The translations under genes were made by a program, and so were the position numbers. This document shows, piece by piece, positions 45,721 through 58,966 of a stretch of DNA of 64,000 nt. Numbering within the stretch: the first letter of the stretch is position 1; each line of letters opens with the position of its first letter. The stretch lies in assembly GCA_012295275.1 (NCBI GenBank), contig CM022671.1:34312683-34376682 (forward strand), given 5' to 3'. The notes beneath the pieces are model-generated. The model was not told where the DNA came from, did no database searches, and saw nothing but the letters and a program-made list of their open reading frames with translations. The stretch comes from Chrysomallon squamiferum (taxonomy: Eukaryota; Mollusca; Gastropoda; Neomphalida; Peltospiridae).

Positions 45721-46592
45721 AAATTAAAAATGAATACAGGAACAAATTAAAATAAAATAAAATAAAATACATAAAAAAAAAAAAAAAATGAAAAATAAAG
45801 GTTTATATAACTATAACTGAAATAAATAATAATAAGACTAAAATCCAACTATATAAAATTTAGTTGTTTCATAATACTAAACCTCTCAAACCCCAATATT
45901 TTTTCAGGAATATATAACTACCTTTAAATCTGTAGCGAAAACAGTTTCTGTTTTATGTGTGTTTTTGTGTGAGACGAACAACAAATGAAAAATAAATAAA
46001 TCAATGTTTTTACATACTTGATGGTAATTCGACACACAGTTGTAGACAACAATAAAATACTTCAACTTCAATGAGAAAAACAATCAAATGTAACAGTAGC
46101 TTGCGTTCTTAGGCCGTCAACCATCCACGTAGTACACGAGGTTTTTAACTTCGTTAACGACGACACAGAAAATGGCATTTTACTAAAGTACGGTGCTTTT
46201 GAACCATGGCAGACAAGAGGATTAAGTTGCATTATGAAAGGATCTTGGAAGTAACATTTGCAGCAAATATTATAGATGTTTCTATACAAATACCAATAGT
46301 CTCTGAAATCATGCAGCAGATTCGTGATAATCCTGTCGTAATGTTAGACTATTGTATATTAGAATATACTATTCTACTTACGTTAACCTTTATTTACTTC
46401 GGTAACATGTGCACTGATCAATATATTATAAGTACATTTATCTACATAGTGTCTAGAGTACATATGCAATACGTCTACGGTTTATATGCAATAATTTGAT
46501 TAAGTGTATGAATGTAAACATGTATGTAGATACTTGTGTCAGTATATATGCATTTTACGATTGAGTACTATCTTTTTTGTACTTCTGATTAG

Positions 46593-46763
46593 ATTCTGCA
46601 CATAGACAATTTTATGGAACATACTGGCACATGAGGACAAAGTCCAATCACTGAACCACAAACCCCGTCACATTTGACTAACAAGACTCGAACGTATGAC
46701 ACCCATTGGCCCGCACATCGAAGTCGGACCACGTTACCGATCGGTCTTCAAAACAAAACTGAA
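46593..46763 (-). mobile_element. tRNA-Ser-like SINE, unit G
   Basis: A box AGACCGATCGG (46747-46737) and B box at 46693-46685. A headless partial copy lies at about 46,927-47,012. Confidence 0.72.
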
Positions 46764-47019
46764 AAAGTTTCTCAATCACCAAGTATAACAATAGCTTCCC
46801 ACGAAGCACGCCGTTTTTTTGTCATTTGTAATTTTTGTGTGTTTCTATTTTTTATAGAAAACCTTGCACTGGCAAGTATGCATTTTAGGATTTTAATATT
46901 CTCTGTCTTCTGTGCGTCTGAAAAGACTCTGCACATAGAAAGTATTGGGCAACGCACTGGTAGTGGATGATAAAGTCCAATCACGACCCCTCAAACCCCG
47001 TCCGAAGCTAGAGTGACTA

Positions 47020-47700
47020 TATTAGTGAAAACTAGTACACTTCACTAGAGAGCTGGAGATAATTTATTAGAGAAGAACTGGATGTTTCACTGAAGAGCTA
47101 GTTATACTTTATTTGAGATAACTTGGATACTTCACTGGAGAGTTATCTAGTAGATTTAGATACCTCACTGGAGAGGTTCATATGTTTTATTAGAGAAAGA
47201 AGATATTTCATTGGGCTACTTCCCAGCAGAATTAGAGATACTTTATTAGAGAAGATTCAGACAATACATTGAAGAGGTTCAGATATTTTATTAGAGAAGA
47301 CTTGGATTCTTCACTAGACAGCTACAGATAATTTGTTAGAGTAACTTTGCATACTTCGCTGGAGAGTTAGAGTCATTTTATTATAGAAAACTTATAAATG
47401 TTCAGATATTTTATTAGACAAAGAAGATATGTCACTGAAGATCTGAGATTCTTTATTAGAGAAAATTTGGATACTTCACTGGAGGCCTGAGATAATTTTA
47501 TTACCTAAAACGTGAATTCTTCTCTACATTGCTATTGATATTGTATTTGAGAAAGTTTTAATAGTTCCCCAATGGGTTAATTGTTCTGTATTTTAATTTT
47601 TTTTTTTTTTTTTATTTTAGACTTTGGTTCTCCAATTAAAAACTTGAGTTATTTTATCAGAGAAGATTTGGATACTCTTGTAGAAAGGGAGATAATTCAT
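47020..47700. repeat. Degenerate TTATTAGAGAA minisatellite, unit G
   Basis: A distinct subtype with ACTAGAGAGCTGGAGATAAT units, shared only with unit J. Confidence 0.8.
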
Positions 47701-47756
47701 GGAAGGGCTGAGGTACTGGATCAGAGAAAACTGTGTTTACTGTCTAATTCACGGCA

Positions 47757-47788
47757 CTGTCTGTCTGTCTGTCCATCTATCTATCCAC

Positions 47789-47840
<52 letters not shown>

Positions 47841-47870
47841 TTGTCTGTCTGTCTGTCTGTCCATCTATCG
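47757..47870. repeat. (CTGT)n-(CTAT)n microsatellite
   Basis: Mixed CTGT and CTAT units stand where other units carry CT dinucleotides. Confidence 0.95.
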
Positions 47871-48434
47871 ACGACATTATTTAACTTCGTTAACGACGAC
47901 ACAGAAAACGACGTTTTATCAACTTGCAGTGATTTTAAACAGGAGAATTATGACATAGAATGAAAAGGCATTGTGAAGTAACATTTCCTGCAGAAATTTC
48001 AAATGTTTCTATAAAAATAGCAATAGTCTGTGAAATAATGCAGCAGATTCATGTCAATTCCATCGTAATGTAAGATTATTGTATATTATTAGTGGTACAA
48101 ATTTTCTACTTACAAAAGTCTTAATTTACTTGTGTAACATATGCTCTTATCAGCTGCTTTTTATCTACAGTATGTCTACAGTATATCTACAGTGTGCGTG
48201 TATGTATGTATGTATGTATGTATGAATGAATGAATGAATGTGTTTGTATGTACGAATGTGTGTATAAGTTATCATATATTGGGTCTCTGATCTTCCTTCA
48301 CTTTGATTTTCATGTCGGTAAAGTGGACTTGAAAGGACGATCGCTATTAATCAATACAGGTATTAAACGCGGTGGCGACATTTGTCGTTTTGACCGTTAG
48401 GTCGACGGCATATTTCTCAGACGACCCATTTTTC

Positions 48435-48668
48435 TGACTCACAGTTGTCAGACATTATTTATCTGACTCATAACTGTCAGACATTATTTATCTGACTCAT
48501 AACTGTCAGACATTATTTATCTGACTCATAATTGTCAATATTTGTCAGACATTATTTATCTGACTCATAACTGTCAGACATTATTTATCTGATTCATAAC
48601 TGTCAGACATTATTTATCTGACTCATAACTGTCAGACAATATTTATCTGACTCATAATTGTCAGATGT
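48435..48668. repeat. 29-bp tandem repeat with internal dyad (left copy)
   Basis: About eight units of CTGACTCATAACTGTCAGAC then ATTATTTAT. Each contains the inverted pair TCTGAC and GTCAGA around an 8-nt spacer. Confidence 0.92.
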
Positions 48669-49739
48669 TCCATTTATCCCACTCATAATGTAAACTACAC
48701 TGAGGAAAATTAGGCAAATTCCTCATACCGAAATGAACGATTTCAAAAAACACACCAAAACCCCCCCCAAAAAACACAACATTATACAGAGATTTTATTT
48801 TAAAAAATATAAAATATAAATCTCTATTCCTATAGAAACGATGAAAGACATAACTGACTTCAAAGACATCAGACATCGAACAGGTTTATCGAACACCTGA
48901 TGATTTACGGCATACAGCGTCCTTTTCACACGTTTCAGTCTTAGCCCGATTCTTGCTCTGATGCAGTGTATATAGTCGTTTAGCCCCCAGATACTTCGTC
49001 AAAAATAGTTTTGCCCCGCTCCGTTCGGCGATTTGTTTTTGCCTCGTTTCAAAAACAATCTAGTTACGGCCATATTATAATTGTCAGATGTCCTATTTAT
49101 CTGACAAATATTTGTTAATTTAGCTTCCAACCTTTAAAAGTTATAACAGATGATATTAATTTGACAGGAATCCATCAGACTAAGGTACTTCGGTATATTG
49201 TATATAGTTATGGGTTACTGACTTGTGATTTTAAACATCTCACATTAAGGAATATACAGGTATTTCATCACTGAATAACAGTTAATGCTCAAAGATCGTT
49301 AAGAGTAGCAACATATGGTTAGGGTCAAGACTTGTTTTGTTTTAGTTTTTTTGCTTGTTTTTTTGCTTGTTTTTTTTTTTTTACTCTCTCAACGTCACAT
49401 TTGGCAAATTTTAATAATAAATGGTGCTGAGATGTGTCTCCAAACCTGCTGTTTTTCCATACGTTGTAGCGATCATTAAATAAGTATGACTTTATTTAGA
49501 AACAGTGTAGGGTCAGTCTAGAACATCCTTTTAAAATGTATGTATGCATGTACGTATGCACTTATGGATGTGTGTACGTATCATTGTATGTATGTGTGAA
49601 AGTCCGTGATAAAAAACATAAATGCCACTTGAATATTTAAAACTTCGATGCGAAAGAAAATAACATTATCAAAGAAACAACGATTTACATGTATTTTAAA
49701 TTATAAAAGAAAAGACGTAAAGACAATCTATCAACTTCT

Positions 49740-50207
49740 TTAAGGTCTTGCCTCCCTAACTCTTCTAGATAACAAAATGTTCCAAAATTCAGCGAATCGT
49801 TTCACTTTTGTACGAACGAACACAATGTGTTTCTTTGCACTGTTTAGAACATCCTTTTTGGCTGGATATTGTAGATAAGCATTGTTGTATGGTATTCTAG
49901 TTATGTTAGCTTTCTGTATTAAATATCCTGTGATGTAAATGTCGTCAATTTAAAAAAAAGGAGTAAAGAAGGAAAGCTTGTATAATTTCTGCACGACACT
50001 TGGGGTGGTTATAAACGCCATACCAGAACAATAAGGGTCAAAAATGTCAGATGGGTGTTCCTTTTTACTAAGGTACCATTTGGACCTTTTGACTCGGAAA
50101 ACTCTAGAATTTATCATTAAGCCGCACAAAATCCAGCTCAACCCTGTGTTCTTAATTTCATTTTTAGATTTTAAGTCGGGCAATCAAATAAACCAGTTGA
50201 CGAAGAC
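49740..50207 (-). pseudogene. Copy H: 5'-truncated GT31 fragment with in-frame stops
   Basis: This is the C-terminal 155 or so codons of a copy, from just after the DxD region (VFVNWF) to RRVREARP and TAA. The 5' part is missing. At about 50,207 the gene runs straight into the 3' flank of copy I, as expected for an unequal crossover or deletion. Two in-frame stops are visible: TGA replaces a codon in FILLP, and TAA replaces the Trp of FFWIDD. The remaining sequence is otherwise open and close to E and J, so the damage is young. Confidence 0.9.
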
Positions 50208-50325
50208 AATTTGAATATTTAAAACTTTGATACGAAAGAAAATAAAATTATCAAAGAAACAAACAAAGATTTATATGTCTTTTAAATTATTGAAGAAAAT
50301 ACGTAAAGACGATTTATCATCTTCT

Positions 50326-51381
50326 TTAAGGTCTTCCTTCGCTAACTCTTCTAGCTAACGAAATATTCCACAATTCAGCCATTAGGTCCACGTTTGTATG
50401 AACGAACACGATATTTTTCTTTGCACTGTTTAGAACATTCTGTTTGCCTGTAGATATGAGATAAGCAGTATTGTATGGTATTCTAGTTATCTTCGCCTTC
50501 TGTATTAAATATCCTGTGATGTAAACGTCGTCAATCCAGAAAAAAGGAGTAAAGAAGGAAAGCTTGTATAATTTCTGTACGACACTTGGGGTGGTTAAAA
50601 ATGCCATACCAGAACAGTAAGGGTCAAAAATGTCAGATGGGTGTTCTTTTTTACTAAGATACCATTTGGACCTTTTTTCTCGGATAACTTTAAAACTTGT
50701 GATTAAGTAACACAAAATCCAGCTTGACCCTCTGTTCTTAATTTCAGTGTTAGATTTTAAGTTCTCCAAGAATATAAACCAGTTGACGAAGATGTCATCG
50801 TCTGTTTTGAGAAAGTACGTGGCCTGACTGCAGTACGTGGACACCCATTTTAACCCAGCTACAGCCTTGTAGGTTAAGTTGCGATAGGAATCCTTGAAAT
50901 CTTCTTGTACGATGTCTCCATAAAATTCAGATTCTTTCTTCACCGACCGCATGACGTCGTGGTCGTCCACTTGTCCCATGATGAACACAACGAGAATTGT
51001 TTCTTTCACAAACCGTTTTATGTTTCCCCATGTTTTCCTGATTGTTTGGCGTTTATGAAAATTTTCTGGAGAACTCTGGATATATGTTATGATAAACACT
51101 TTCTTTCCTTTGCAAAGATTGACAGGTTTATGAATATACGTGAAAGGGTGTGGATTGACAATAGGTTCTTTGAGCAGATTCTGTTCTGTCGTTGTTAAGG
51201 CTTCTACAAACGAAGAGATTGCAGTGGTTTTGATGAGGCCATGGAGTGAACAAATGTTTTTGTCTCTGAGAGTGATGATTGTTGTTATCCAGAACAAGAG
51301 TAGAAGGAAGCTGACAAGTACAAAAACTGATCGAATTCTCACACGTTTCCTTATAGCACAACAGACTGAGCACAACTTCAT
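50326..51381 (-). CDS. Copy I: GT31 beta-1,3-galactosyltransferase-like
   Basis: A 351-residue coding exon starting MKLCSVCCAIRKRV behind a TTTCGCAG acceptor. A candidate noncoding exon ends at 51923. Motifs RQTIRKTWG, KTDDDIFVN, YCSGMAFL and IDDVYITG are intact. Distinctive changes are VKKESEF (loss of the N149 sequon kept by the other array copies), YIQSSPENF instead of YIHSSP, SQATYFL before the DxD, and ENLKSNTEIKNRGSSWILCYL in the variable window. The tail is of the NVDLMAELWNISLARRV type, with an additional sequon. It looks intact and is the array member most altered inside the core. Confidence 0.9.
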   Translation of the reverse strand: MKLCSVCCAIRKRVRIRSVFVLVSFLLLLFWITTIITLRDKNICSLHGLIKTTAISSFVEALTTTEQNLLKEPIVNPHPFTYIHKPVNLCKGKKVFIITYIQSSPENFHKRQTIRKTWGNIKRFVKETILVVFIMGQVDDHDVMRSVKKESEFYGDIVQEDFKDSYRNLTYKAVAGLKWVSTYCSQATYFLKTDDDIFVNWFIFLENLKSNTEIKNRGSSWILCYLITSFKVIREKRSKWYLSKKEHPSDIFDPYCSGMAFLTTPSVVQKLYKLSFFTPFFWIDDVYITGYLIQKAKITRIPYNTAYLISTGKQNVLNSAKKNIVFVHTNVDLMAELWNISLARRVSEGRP

Positions 51382-51474
51382 AATAAACTGCGAAACAAAA
51401 AAAAAGCGTAATAATGAAGAAGAAAATAAAAAATAAAATGCGTTAACATAGCAGCTGTTGTTTGAACAATTTAC

Positions 51475-51640
51475 AACATCATCATCATCTAAATCATCAT
51501 TATCATTGCGATGATCATCATCTTTATCATCATCATTATCACTATCATCATTACCATCATGATAATCATTTTTATCATGACGTTCACCATCATCGTTATA
51601 ATTATTATCATGAATATTATCGTCTTTATATTCATCAAAA
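51475..51640. repeat. CAT/GAT-rich intron repeat, unit I
   Basis: Same intronic repeat. Confidence 0.85.
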
Positions 51641-52494
51641 TTAAAAATAAATAGACGAAGAAATAAAAAAAAAAAAAAATAAAATAAAGGTTTATATCAC
51701 TATAACTGAAATAAATATTAATAAGACTAAAATCCAACTAGATAAAATTTAGTAGTTTCATAATACTAAACCTCCCAAACCCCAACATTTTTTCAGGAGT
51801 ATATAACTACCTTTAAATCTGTAGCGAAAACAGTTTCTGTTTTCATTAGCACAGATTTTATGTGTGTTTGTCTGTGAGACGAAGAACAAATGAAAAATAA
51901 ATAAATCAATGTTTTTACATACTTGATGGTAACTCGACACACTCTTGTAGACAACAATAAAATACTTCAAATTCAATGAGAAAAACAATTAAATGTAACA
52001 GTAGCTTGCGTTCCTAGGCTGTTAACAATCCACGTAGATCACGACGTTATTTAACTTCGTTAACGACGACATAGAAAATGGCATTTTACCAACATGCGGT
52101 GGTTTTAAACACTCGCAGACAAAAGGATTAAATTGCAGTATGAGAAGAACTTGGATGTAACATTTGCTGCAGAAATTTCAAACTTTTCTCTTCAAATACC
52201 AATAGTTTGTGAAATCATACACAACGTTCATGTTAATCACATTGTGATGTAATATTATTGTATATTCGAATTTAAGCATTCTACTTACGTAAACCTTAAT
52301 TTACTTCGGTAACATGTGCACTGATCAATATAGTATAACTACAGATATCTACATAGTGTTTACAGGATATATGCAATATGTCTGCGGTATTTATGCAATA
52401 ATTTGATTAAGTGTATGAATATAAACATGTATGTAGATACGTGTGTCAGTATATATGCATTTTAGGATTGACTACTGTCTGTTTTTTGTACTTC

Positions 52495-52670
52495 TGATTA
52501 GATTCTGCACATAGACAATTTTATGGAACATACTGGCACAGGATGACGAAGTCCAATCACGACATCACAAACACACTCAGATTTAACTAACGAGACTCGA
52601 ACGTATGGCACCCATAGGCCGCATATCGAAGTCTGACCACGTTACCGCTCGGTCATCAAAACAAACCTGA
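52495..52670 (-). mobile_element. tRNA-Ser-like SINE, unit I
   Basis: A box at 52655-52645 and B box at 52602-52594. A headless partial copy lies at about 52,835-52,920. Confidence 0.74.
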
Positions 52671-52904
52671 AAAAGTTTCTCAATCACCAAGTGTAACAAT
52701 AGCTTGGCAGGAAGCTCGCCGGGTTTTTTGTCTTTCGTCATATTTCTGTGTTTCTATTTGTTACAGAAAACCTTGCACTGGCAACTATGTATTTTAGGAT
52801 TTTAATATTCTCTCTCTTATGTTCCTCTGAATAGACTCTGCACATAGACAATATTCGGGAACGTAAAGGTCCAATCACGACCTAGCAAATCCCGTCCGAA
52901 GCTA

Positions 52905-53610
52905 GACAAAACTAGGATACTTCAGTGGAGAGTTATCTAGAAGATATAGATATCACACTGGAGAGGTTTATATATTTTATTACAGAAAGAAGATATTTCA
53001 CTTCAGATCTGAGATACTTTATTAGAGAAGACTCAGATACTTCATTGGAAGAGATATATTATTAGAGAAACATTTCATACTTAACTGGACAGTGAGAAGT
53101 AGTTTATAACGAAAGCGTTAAATACTACATTGTAGTAGTTCAATTAATTTATTAGAGAAAAAAGGTATTTCTGAGATTATTAAAGTATTTTTAAATACTT
53201 CACTGGAGAGTTAGAGATAATTTATTATAGAAAACTTTAAGAGGTTTAGATATTTTATTAGAAAAATAAAGTTATTTCGCTGCAGATTAGAGATTCTTTA
53301 TTAGAGAAAACTTGGATGTTTCACTGGGGGCCTGAGTTCATTTTATTACACAAAACATGAATTCTTCTCTATATGGCTATAGATGTTGTATTAGATAAAG
53401 TTTGAATACATTGTCAGAGGGTTATTTTAATTAGTATTTTTCCTTCGAGAAAACTTTGATTCTCCAGTAAGGAACTACAGCTATTTTATCAGAGACAATT
53501 AGGATACTGTTCTAGAAGGCTAAATAATTCACGGATGTAATGACAGACTGTGTCAGAGAAAACTGGATACGTCACTGAAAGACTGGAGTGTTGGATAGAT
53601 TTAGATTTCT
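52905..53610. repeat. Degenerate TTATTAGAGAA minisatellite, unit I
   Basis: Same subtype as unit F. Confidence 0.8.
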
Positions 53611-53816
53611 TGTAGACTTGTTTAGAGGGTTTGAGTCTGTGGTTTGATCTTTCTTAAACACTAGACTGGAAACGAAATGATACTGATTACAGTGTAAGCA
53701 CAGTATTTAGTTCAGAAATGAAAACATAACCATTAAATGAGAGAAGAGAAAGTTTTTCAAATAATACATTATTTTTTAAAATAAAGGTTATAATAACTAT
53801 AACGTCTCGTTCGTAT

Positions 53817-53852
<36 letters not shown>

Positions 53853-54052
53853 TTTTTTCTTTTATTATTATTATTATTATTTTTTTTTTATTTATTTGTT
53901 ATTAATTAATCAATTAATTTATTTATTTATTTCCGATATGAACTGGAGAAGAATTGTTTCTTTATTCGCAGCATTTTAATATATGTCTTCAACGTCTAAT
54001 TCATAGCACATGTCAACAAAAAGCAAATCAAAATGATATAGCGAACCTTATT

Positions 54053-54056
<4 letters not shown>

Positions 54057-54147
<91 letters not shown>
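54057..54147. repeat. (CT)n microsatellite, unit I
   Basis: About 90 bp of CT, followed by CTAT units. Confidence 0.98.
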
Positions 54148-54150
<3 letters not shown>

Positions 54151-54850
54151 CATTATCTATCTATCTATCTATCCATCCAACCATCTCTCAAGGTAGACTT
54201 AATCTGTGTAGTTAAATCATTGTAAAAACAATCAATATCTATATAAACCTCTTGTCCACAATATAATGGTCGTTTTTTTTTTCGATTAGCACCATGAATG
54301 GAGAAAAGTTGTTTTACTGAAATTATTTTACTTATAACAATACATAAACAATACATAAGCACTTATAAATATTTGAATATAGTTTGTCATCTGCAATAGA
54401 AAATAAACAGGTACTTTGTGAAATAGAGGACGTTATTTTGCCTTTGATCTCAGTCTTCCAAAGGAAGCAAGAGATTTATGAATAGGAAGAAGCAACATAA
54501 GGTGCTTGTAAACTTAGAAAACGATGAAATTAGTTGAATAAAGAAGCACTGGTCTACCTGACTTCTCCAGCATGTCGTAGCGATCATTAAATAAGTATGA
54601 CTTTATTTAGAAACAGTGTAGGATCACTCTAGCATATCCTTTTAAAATGTATATATGTATGTACGTATGTATTTGTGGAGGTGTGTACGTATCTATGTAT
54701 GTATGTGTCAATGTCCGTGATAAAAAACATAAATACCACTTGAATATTTAAAACTTCGATGCTAAAGAAACTAAGATTATAAAAGAAACATCGATTTATA
54801 TGTATGTTAAATTATAAAAGAAAAGACGTAAAGACAATTTATCAATTTCT

Positions 54851-55909
54851 TTAAGGTCTTGCTTCCCTAACTCTTCTAGATAACAAAATGTTCCAAAATT
54901 CAGCGAATCGGTTCACTTTTGTATGAATGAACACAATGTGTTTCTATGCACTGTTTAGAACATCCTTTTTGGCGGGATTTTGTAGATAAACATTGTTGTA
55001 TGGTATTCTAGTTATGTTCGCCTTCCGTATTAAATATCCTGTGATGTAAACGTCGTCAATCCAGAAAAAAGGAGTAAAGAAGGAAAGTTTGTATAATTTC
55101 TGCACGACACTTGGGGTGGTTAAAAAAGCCATACCGGCACAATAATGGTCAAAAATGTCAGATGGGTGTTCCTTTTTACTGACGTACCATTTGGACCTTT
55201 TGAATCGGAAAACCTTAGAATTGATCATTAAGCCACACAAAATCCAGCTCAACCCTCTGTGCTTAATTTCATTTTTAGATTTTAAGTCGGGTAACAATAT
55301 AAACCAGTTGACGAAGACATCATCGTCTGTTTTGAGAACGTACATGGCCTGACTGCAGTACGTGGACACCCATTTTAACCCAGCTATGGCCTTGTAGGTT
55401 AAGTTGCGATAGGAATCCTTGAAATCTTCTTGTACGATGTCGCCATAAAATTCAGATTCGTTTTTCACCGACCGCATGACGTCGTGGTCGTCCACTTGTC
55501 CCATGATGAACACAACGAGAATTGTTTCTTTCACAAACTGTTTTATGTTTCCCCACGTTTTCCTGATTGTTTGGCGTTTATGAACATTTCGAGGAGAACT
55601 GTGGATATATGTTATGATAAACACTTTCTTTCCTTTGCAAAGATTGACAGGTTTATGAATATACGTGAAAGGGTGTGGATTGACAATAGGTTCTTTGAGC
55701 AGATTCTGTTCTGTCGTTGTTAAGGCTTCTACAAACGGAGAGGTTGCAGCGGTTTTGATGAGGCGATGGAGTGACCGAATATTTTTGTCTCTGAGAGTGA
55801 TGATTGTTGTTATCCAGAACAAGAGCGGAACAAAGCTCACAACAAGTACAAAAACTGATCGAATTCTCAGACCTTTCGCTGTAGCACAACAGACTGAGCA
55901 CAACTTCAT
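54851..55909 (-). pseudogene. Copy J: GT31 galactosyltransferase-like with a late nonsense codon
   Basis: It starts MKLCSVCCATAKGL behind a TTTCGCAG acceptor, with a candidate noncoding exon ending at 56482. The frame runs 321 codons through every catalytic block (RQTIRKTWG, KTDDDVFVN, IDDVYITG). It then hits a TAG at 54946-54944, where other copies have AAG in NSAKKHIVF. The remaining 30 codons to the ancestral stop at 54853-54851 are undamaged. The change is a single A-to-T substitution on the coding strand. The truncated product would lose the last strand and tail of the domain. It may be a polymorphic null allele, a sequencing error or a slightly shortened enzyme. I rate non-function as more likely. 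Confidence 0.75.
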
Positions 55910-56023
55910 AATAAACTGCGAAACAGAAAAAAAAAAAAAAAAAAAAAAGCGTAATAATGAAGAAGAAGAAAATGAAAAATAAAATTAGTTAACAAGTACA
56001 AACTATTGTTTGAACAATTTAAA

Positions 56024-56165
56024 GCATCATCATCATCAACATCATCATCATCATTGCCATCATCACCATTTTATCGTCATCATTACCACTATCATCATTA
56101 TTATAATGATAATCATATTCATCATTACTTTCACCGTTATCGTTATAATTATTATCATGAATATT
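56024..56165. repeat. CAT/GAT-rich intron repeat, unit J
   Basis: Same intronic repeat, closest to unit E. Confidence 0.82.
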
Positions 56166-56997
56166 CATCAAAATTAAAAATAAATAGATGAACAAATTAA
56201 AATAAAATAAAATACATAAAAAATAAAATAAAAAAATAAAAATAAAGGTTTATATCACTATAACTGAAGTAATAATAATAAGACTAAAATCCAGCTAGAT
56301 AAAATTTAATAGTTTCATAATACTAAACCTCCCAAACCCCAACATTTTTCAGGAGTACATAACTACCTTTAAATCTGTAGCAAAAACAGTTTCTGTTTTC
56401 ATTAGTTCAGATTTTATGTGTGTTTGTGTGTGAGACGAACAACAAATGAAAATAAATAAATAAATCAATGTTTTTACATACTTGATGGTAATTCGACACA
56501 CAGTTGTAGACAACAATAAAATACTTCAACTTGAATGAGAAAAGCAATTAAATGTAACAGTAGCTTGCGTTCTTAGGACGTCAACCATCCACGTAGATCA
56601 CGACGTTATTTAACTTCGTTAACGACGACACAGAAAATGGCATTTTACCGACATGCGGTGGTTTTAAACAGTCGCAGACAAAAGGATTAAGTTGCAGTAT
56701 GAAAGGAATTTAGATGTAACATTTGCTGCAGAAATTTCAAACGTTTCTATACAAATACCTATTATCTATGAAATCATGCGCCAGATTCATGTTAATCTCA
56801 TTGTAATGTAAAAATATTGTATATCAATATAGTATAACTACAGATATCTACATAGTGTCTACAGTATACATGTAATACGTGTACGGTATATATGCAATAT
56901 GTCTGCGGTATTTGTGCAATAATTTGATGAAGTGTATGAATGTAAACATGTATGCATTTTAGGATTGTACATTATCTGTTTTTTGTACTTCTGATTA

Positions 56998-57170
56998 GAT
57001 TCTGCACATAGACAATATTATGGTACACACTGGAACAGGAGGACAAAGTCCAATCACGGCATCACAAACCCCTTCAGATTTGACTAACAAGACTCGAACG
57101 TATGACACCCATTGGCCCGCATATGGAAGTCGGACCACGTTACCGCTCGGTCATCAAAACAAACCTGAAA
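56998..57170 (-). mobile_element. tRNA-Ser-like SINE, unit J
   Basis: A box TGACCGAGCGG (57153-57143) and B box GTTCGAGTC (57099-57091). A short headless remnant lies at about 57,338-57,400. Confidence 0.75.
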
Positions 57171-58098
57171 AAGTTTCTGAATCACCAAGTGTAACAATCG
57201 CTTCCCACGAAGCACGCCGTTTTTTTTTTTGTCTTTTGTCATTTTTGTGAGTTGCTATTTTTTATAGAAAATATTGCACTGGCAAGTATGCATTTTAGCA
57301 TTTTAATATTCTGTGTCTTATGTGCGTCTGAATAGACTCTGCAACGCACTGGTAGTGGAGGATAAAGTCCAATCACGACTCCTCAAACCCCGTCCGAAGC
57401 TAGATTGACTATATTACTGAAAACTAGTACACTTCACTAGAGAGCTGGAGATAATTTATTAGAGAAGAACTGGATGTTTCACTGAAGAGCTAGATATACT
57501 TTATTTGAGATAACTTGCATATTTCACTGGAGAGTTATCTAGAAGATTTAGATACCTCACTGGAGAGGTTCATATATTTTATTAGAGAAAGAAGATATTT
57601 CATTGGAAATCTGAGATACTTTATTCGAGAAAATGTGGATACTTCACTGGAGAATTAGAGATACTTTATTAGAGAAGACTCAGACAATACATTGGAGAGG
57701 TTCAGATATTTTACTAGAGAAGACTTGGATTCTTCACTAGACAGCTACAGATAATTTGTTAGAGTAAATTTGCATACTTCACTGGAGACCTGAGATAATT
57801 TTATTACCTAAAATGTGAATTCTTCTCTACATTGCTATTGATATTGTATTTGAGAAAGTTTTAATAGTTCCCCAATGGGTTAATTGTTCTGTATTTTTTT
57901 TTTTTTTTTTTTTTTTATTTTTTTTATTTTAGACTTTGGTTCTCCAATTAAAAACTGTTATTTTATCAGAGAAGATTTGGATACTCTTCTAGAAAGGGAG
58001 ATAATTCGTGGAAGGGCTGAGATACTGGGTCAGAGAAAACTGTGTTTACTGTCTAATTCACGGCACAAATCAACAAAATGTAAACCAAAATAAAATAG

Positions 58099-58223
<125 letters not shown>

Positions 58224-58259
58224 TCTGTAACTCTCATACGTTCTCTCTCCCTGTCAGTC

Positions 58260-58280
58260 ACTATTTATCCACCTACCTAC

Positions 58281-58332
<52 letters not shown>

Positions 58333-58400
58333 ATATATATATATATATATATATATCTATATCTATCTATTTGTCTGTCTGTCTGTCTGTCCATCTATCG
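58260..58400. repeat. (CTAT)n-(AT)n-(CTGT)n microsatellite
   Basis: CTAT units, then an AT run, then CTGT units, corresponding to the shorter run at 47,757-47,870. Confidence 0.95.
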
Positions 58401-58966
58401 ACGACATTATTTAACTCCGTTAACGACAACACAGAAAACGACGTTTTATCAACTTGCAGTGCTTTTAAACAGGTGAATTATGACAGAATGAAAAGGCATT
58501 GTGAAGTAACATTTCCTGCAGAAATTTCAAATGTTTCTATAAAAATAGCAATAGTCTGTGAAATAATGCAGCAGATTCATGTCAATTCCATCGTAATATA
58601 AGATTATTGTATATTATTAGTGGTACAAACTTTCTACTTACAAAAGTCTTAATTTACTTGTGTAACATATGCTCTTATCAGCTGGTTTCTTATCTACAGT
58701 ATGTCTGCAGTATATCTACAGGATGTGTGTATGTATGTATGAACGAATGAATGAATGAACGAATGAATGAATGAACGTGTTTGTATGTACGAATGTTTGC
58801 ATAAGTTATCATATATTGGGTCTCTGACCTTCCTTCACTTTGATTTTCATGTCGGTAAAGTGGACTTGAAAGGACGATCGCTATTAATCAATACAGGTAT
58901 TAAACGCGGTGGCGACATTTGTCGTTTTGACCGTTAGGTCGACGGCATATTTCTCAGACGACCCAT

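Larger units (their letters stand above)
47005..49465. repeat. Segmental duplication, left copy (pair of 57385-60035)
   Basis: About 2.5 kb matches 57,385-60,035 closely in order and sequence. It covers the minisatellite, a CTAT/CTGT run, a second conserved-block copy (47,870-48,140), the 29-bp repeat and an AT-rich end. It lacks the long CT run of the right copy and a stretch of about 60 bp near 48,840. Confidence 0.85.
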
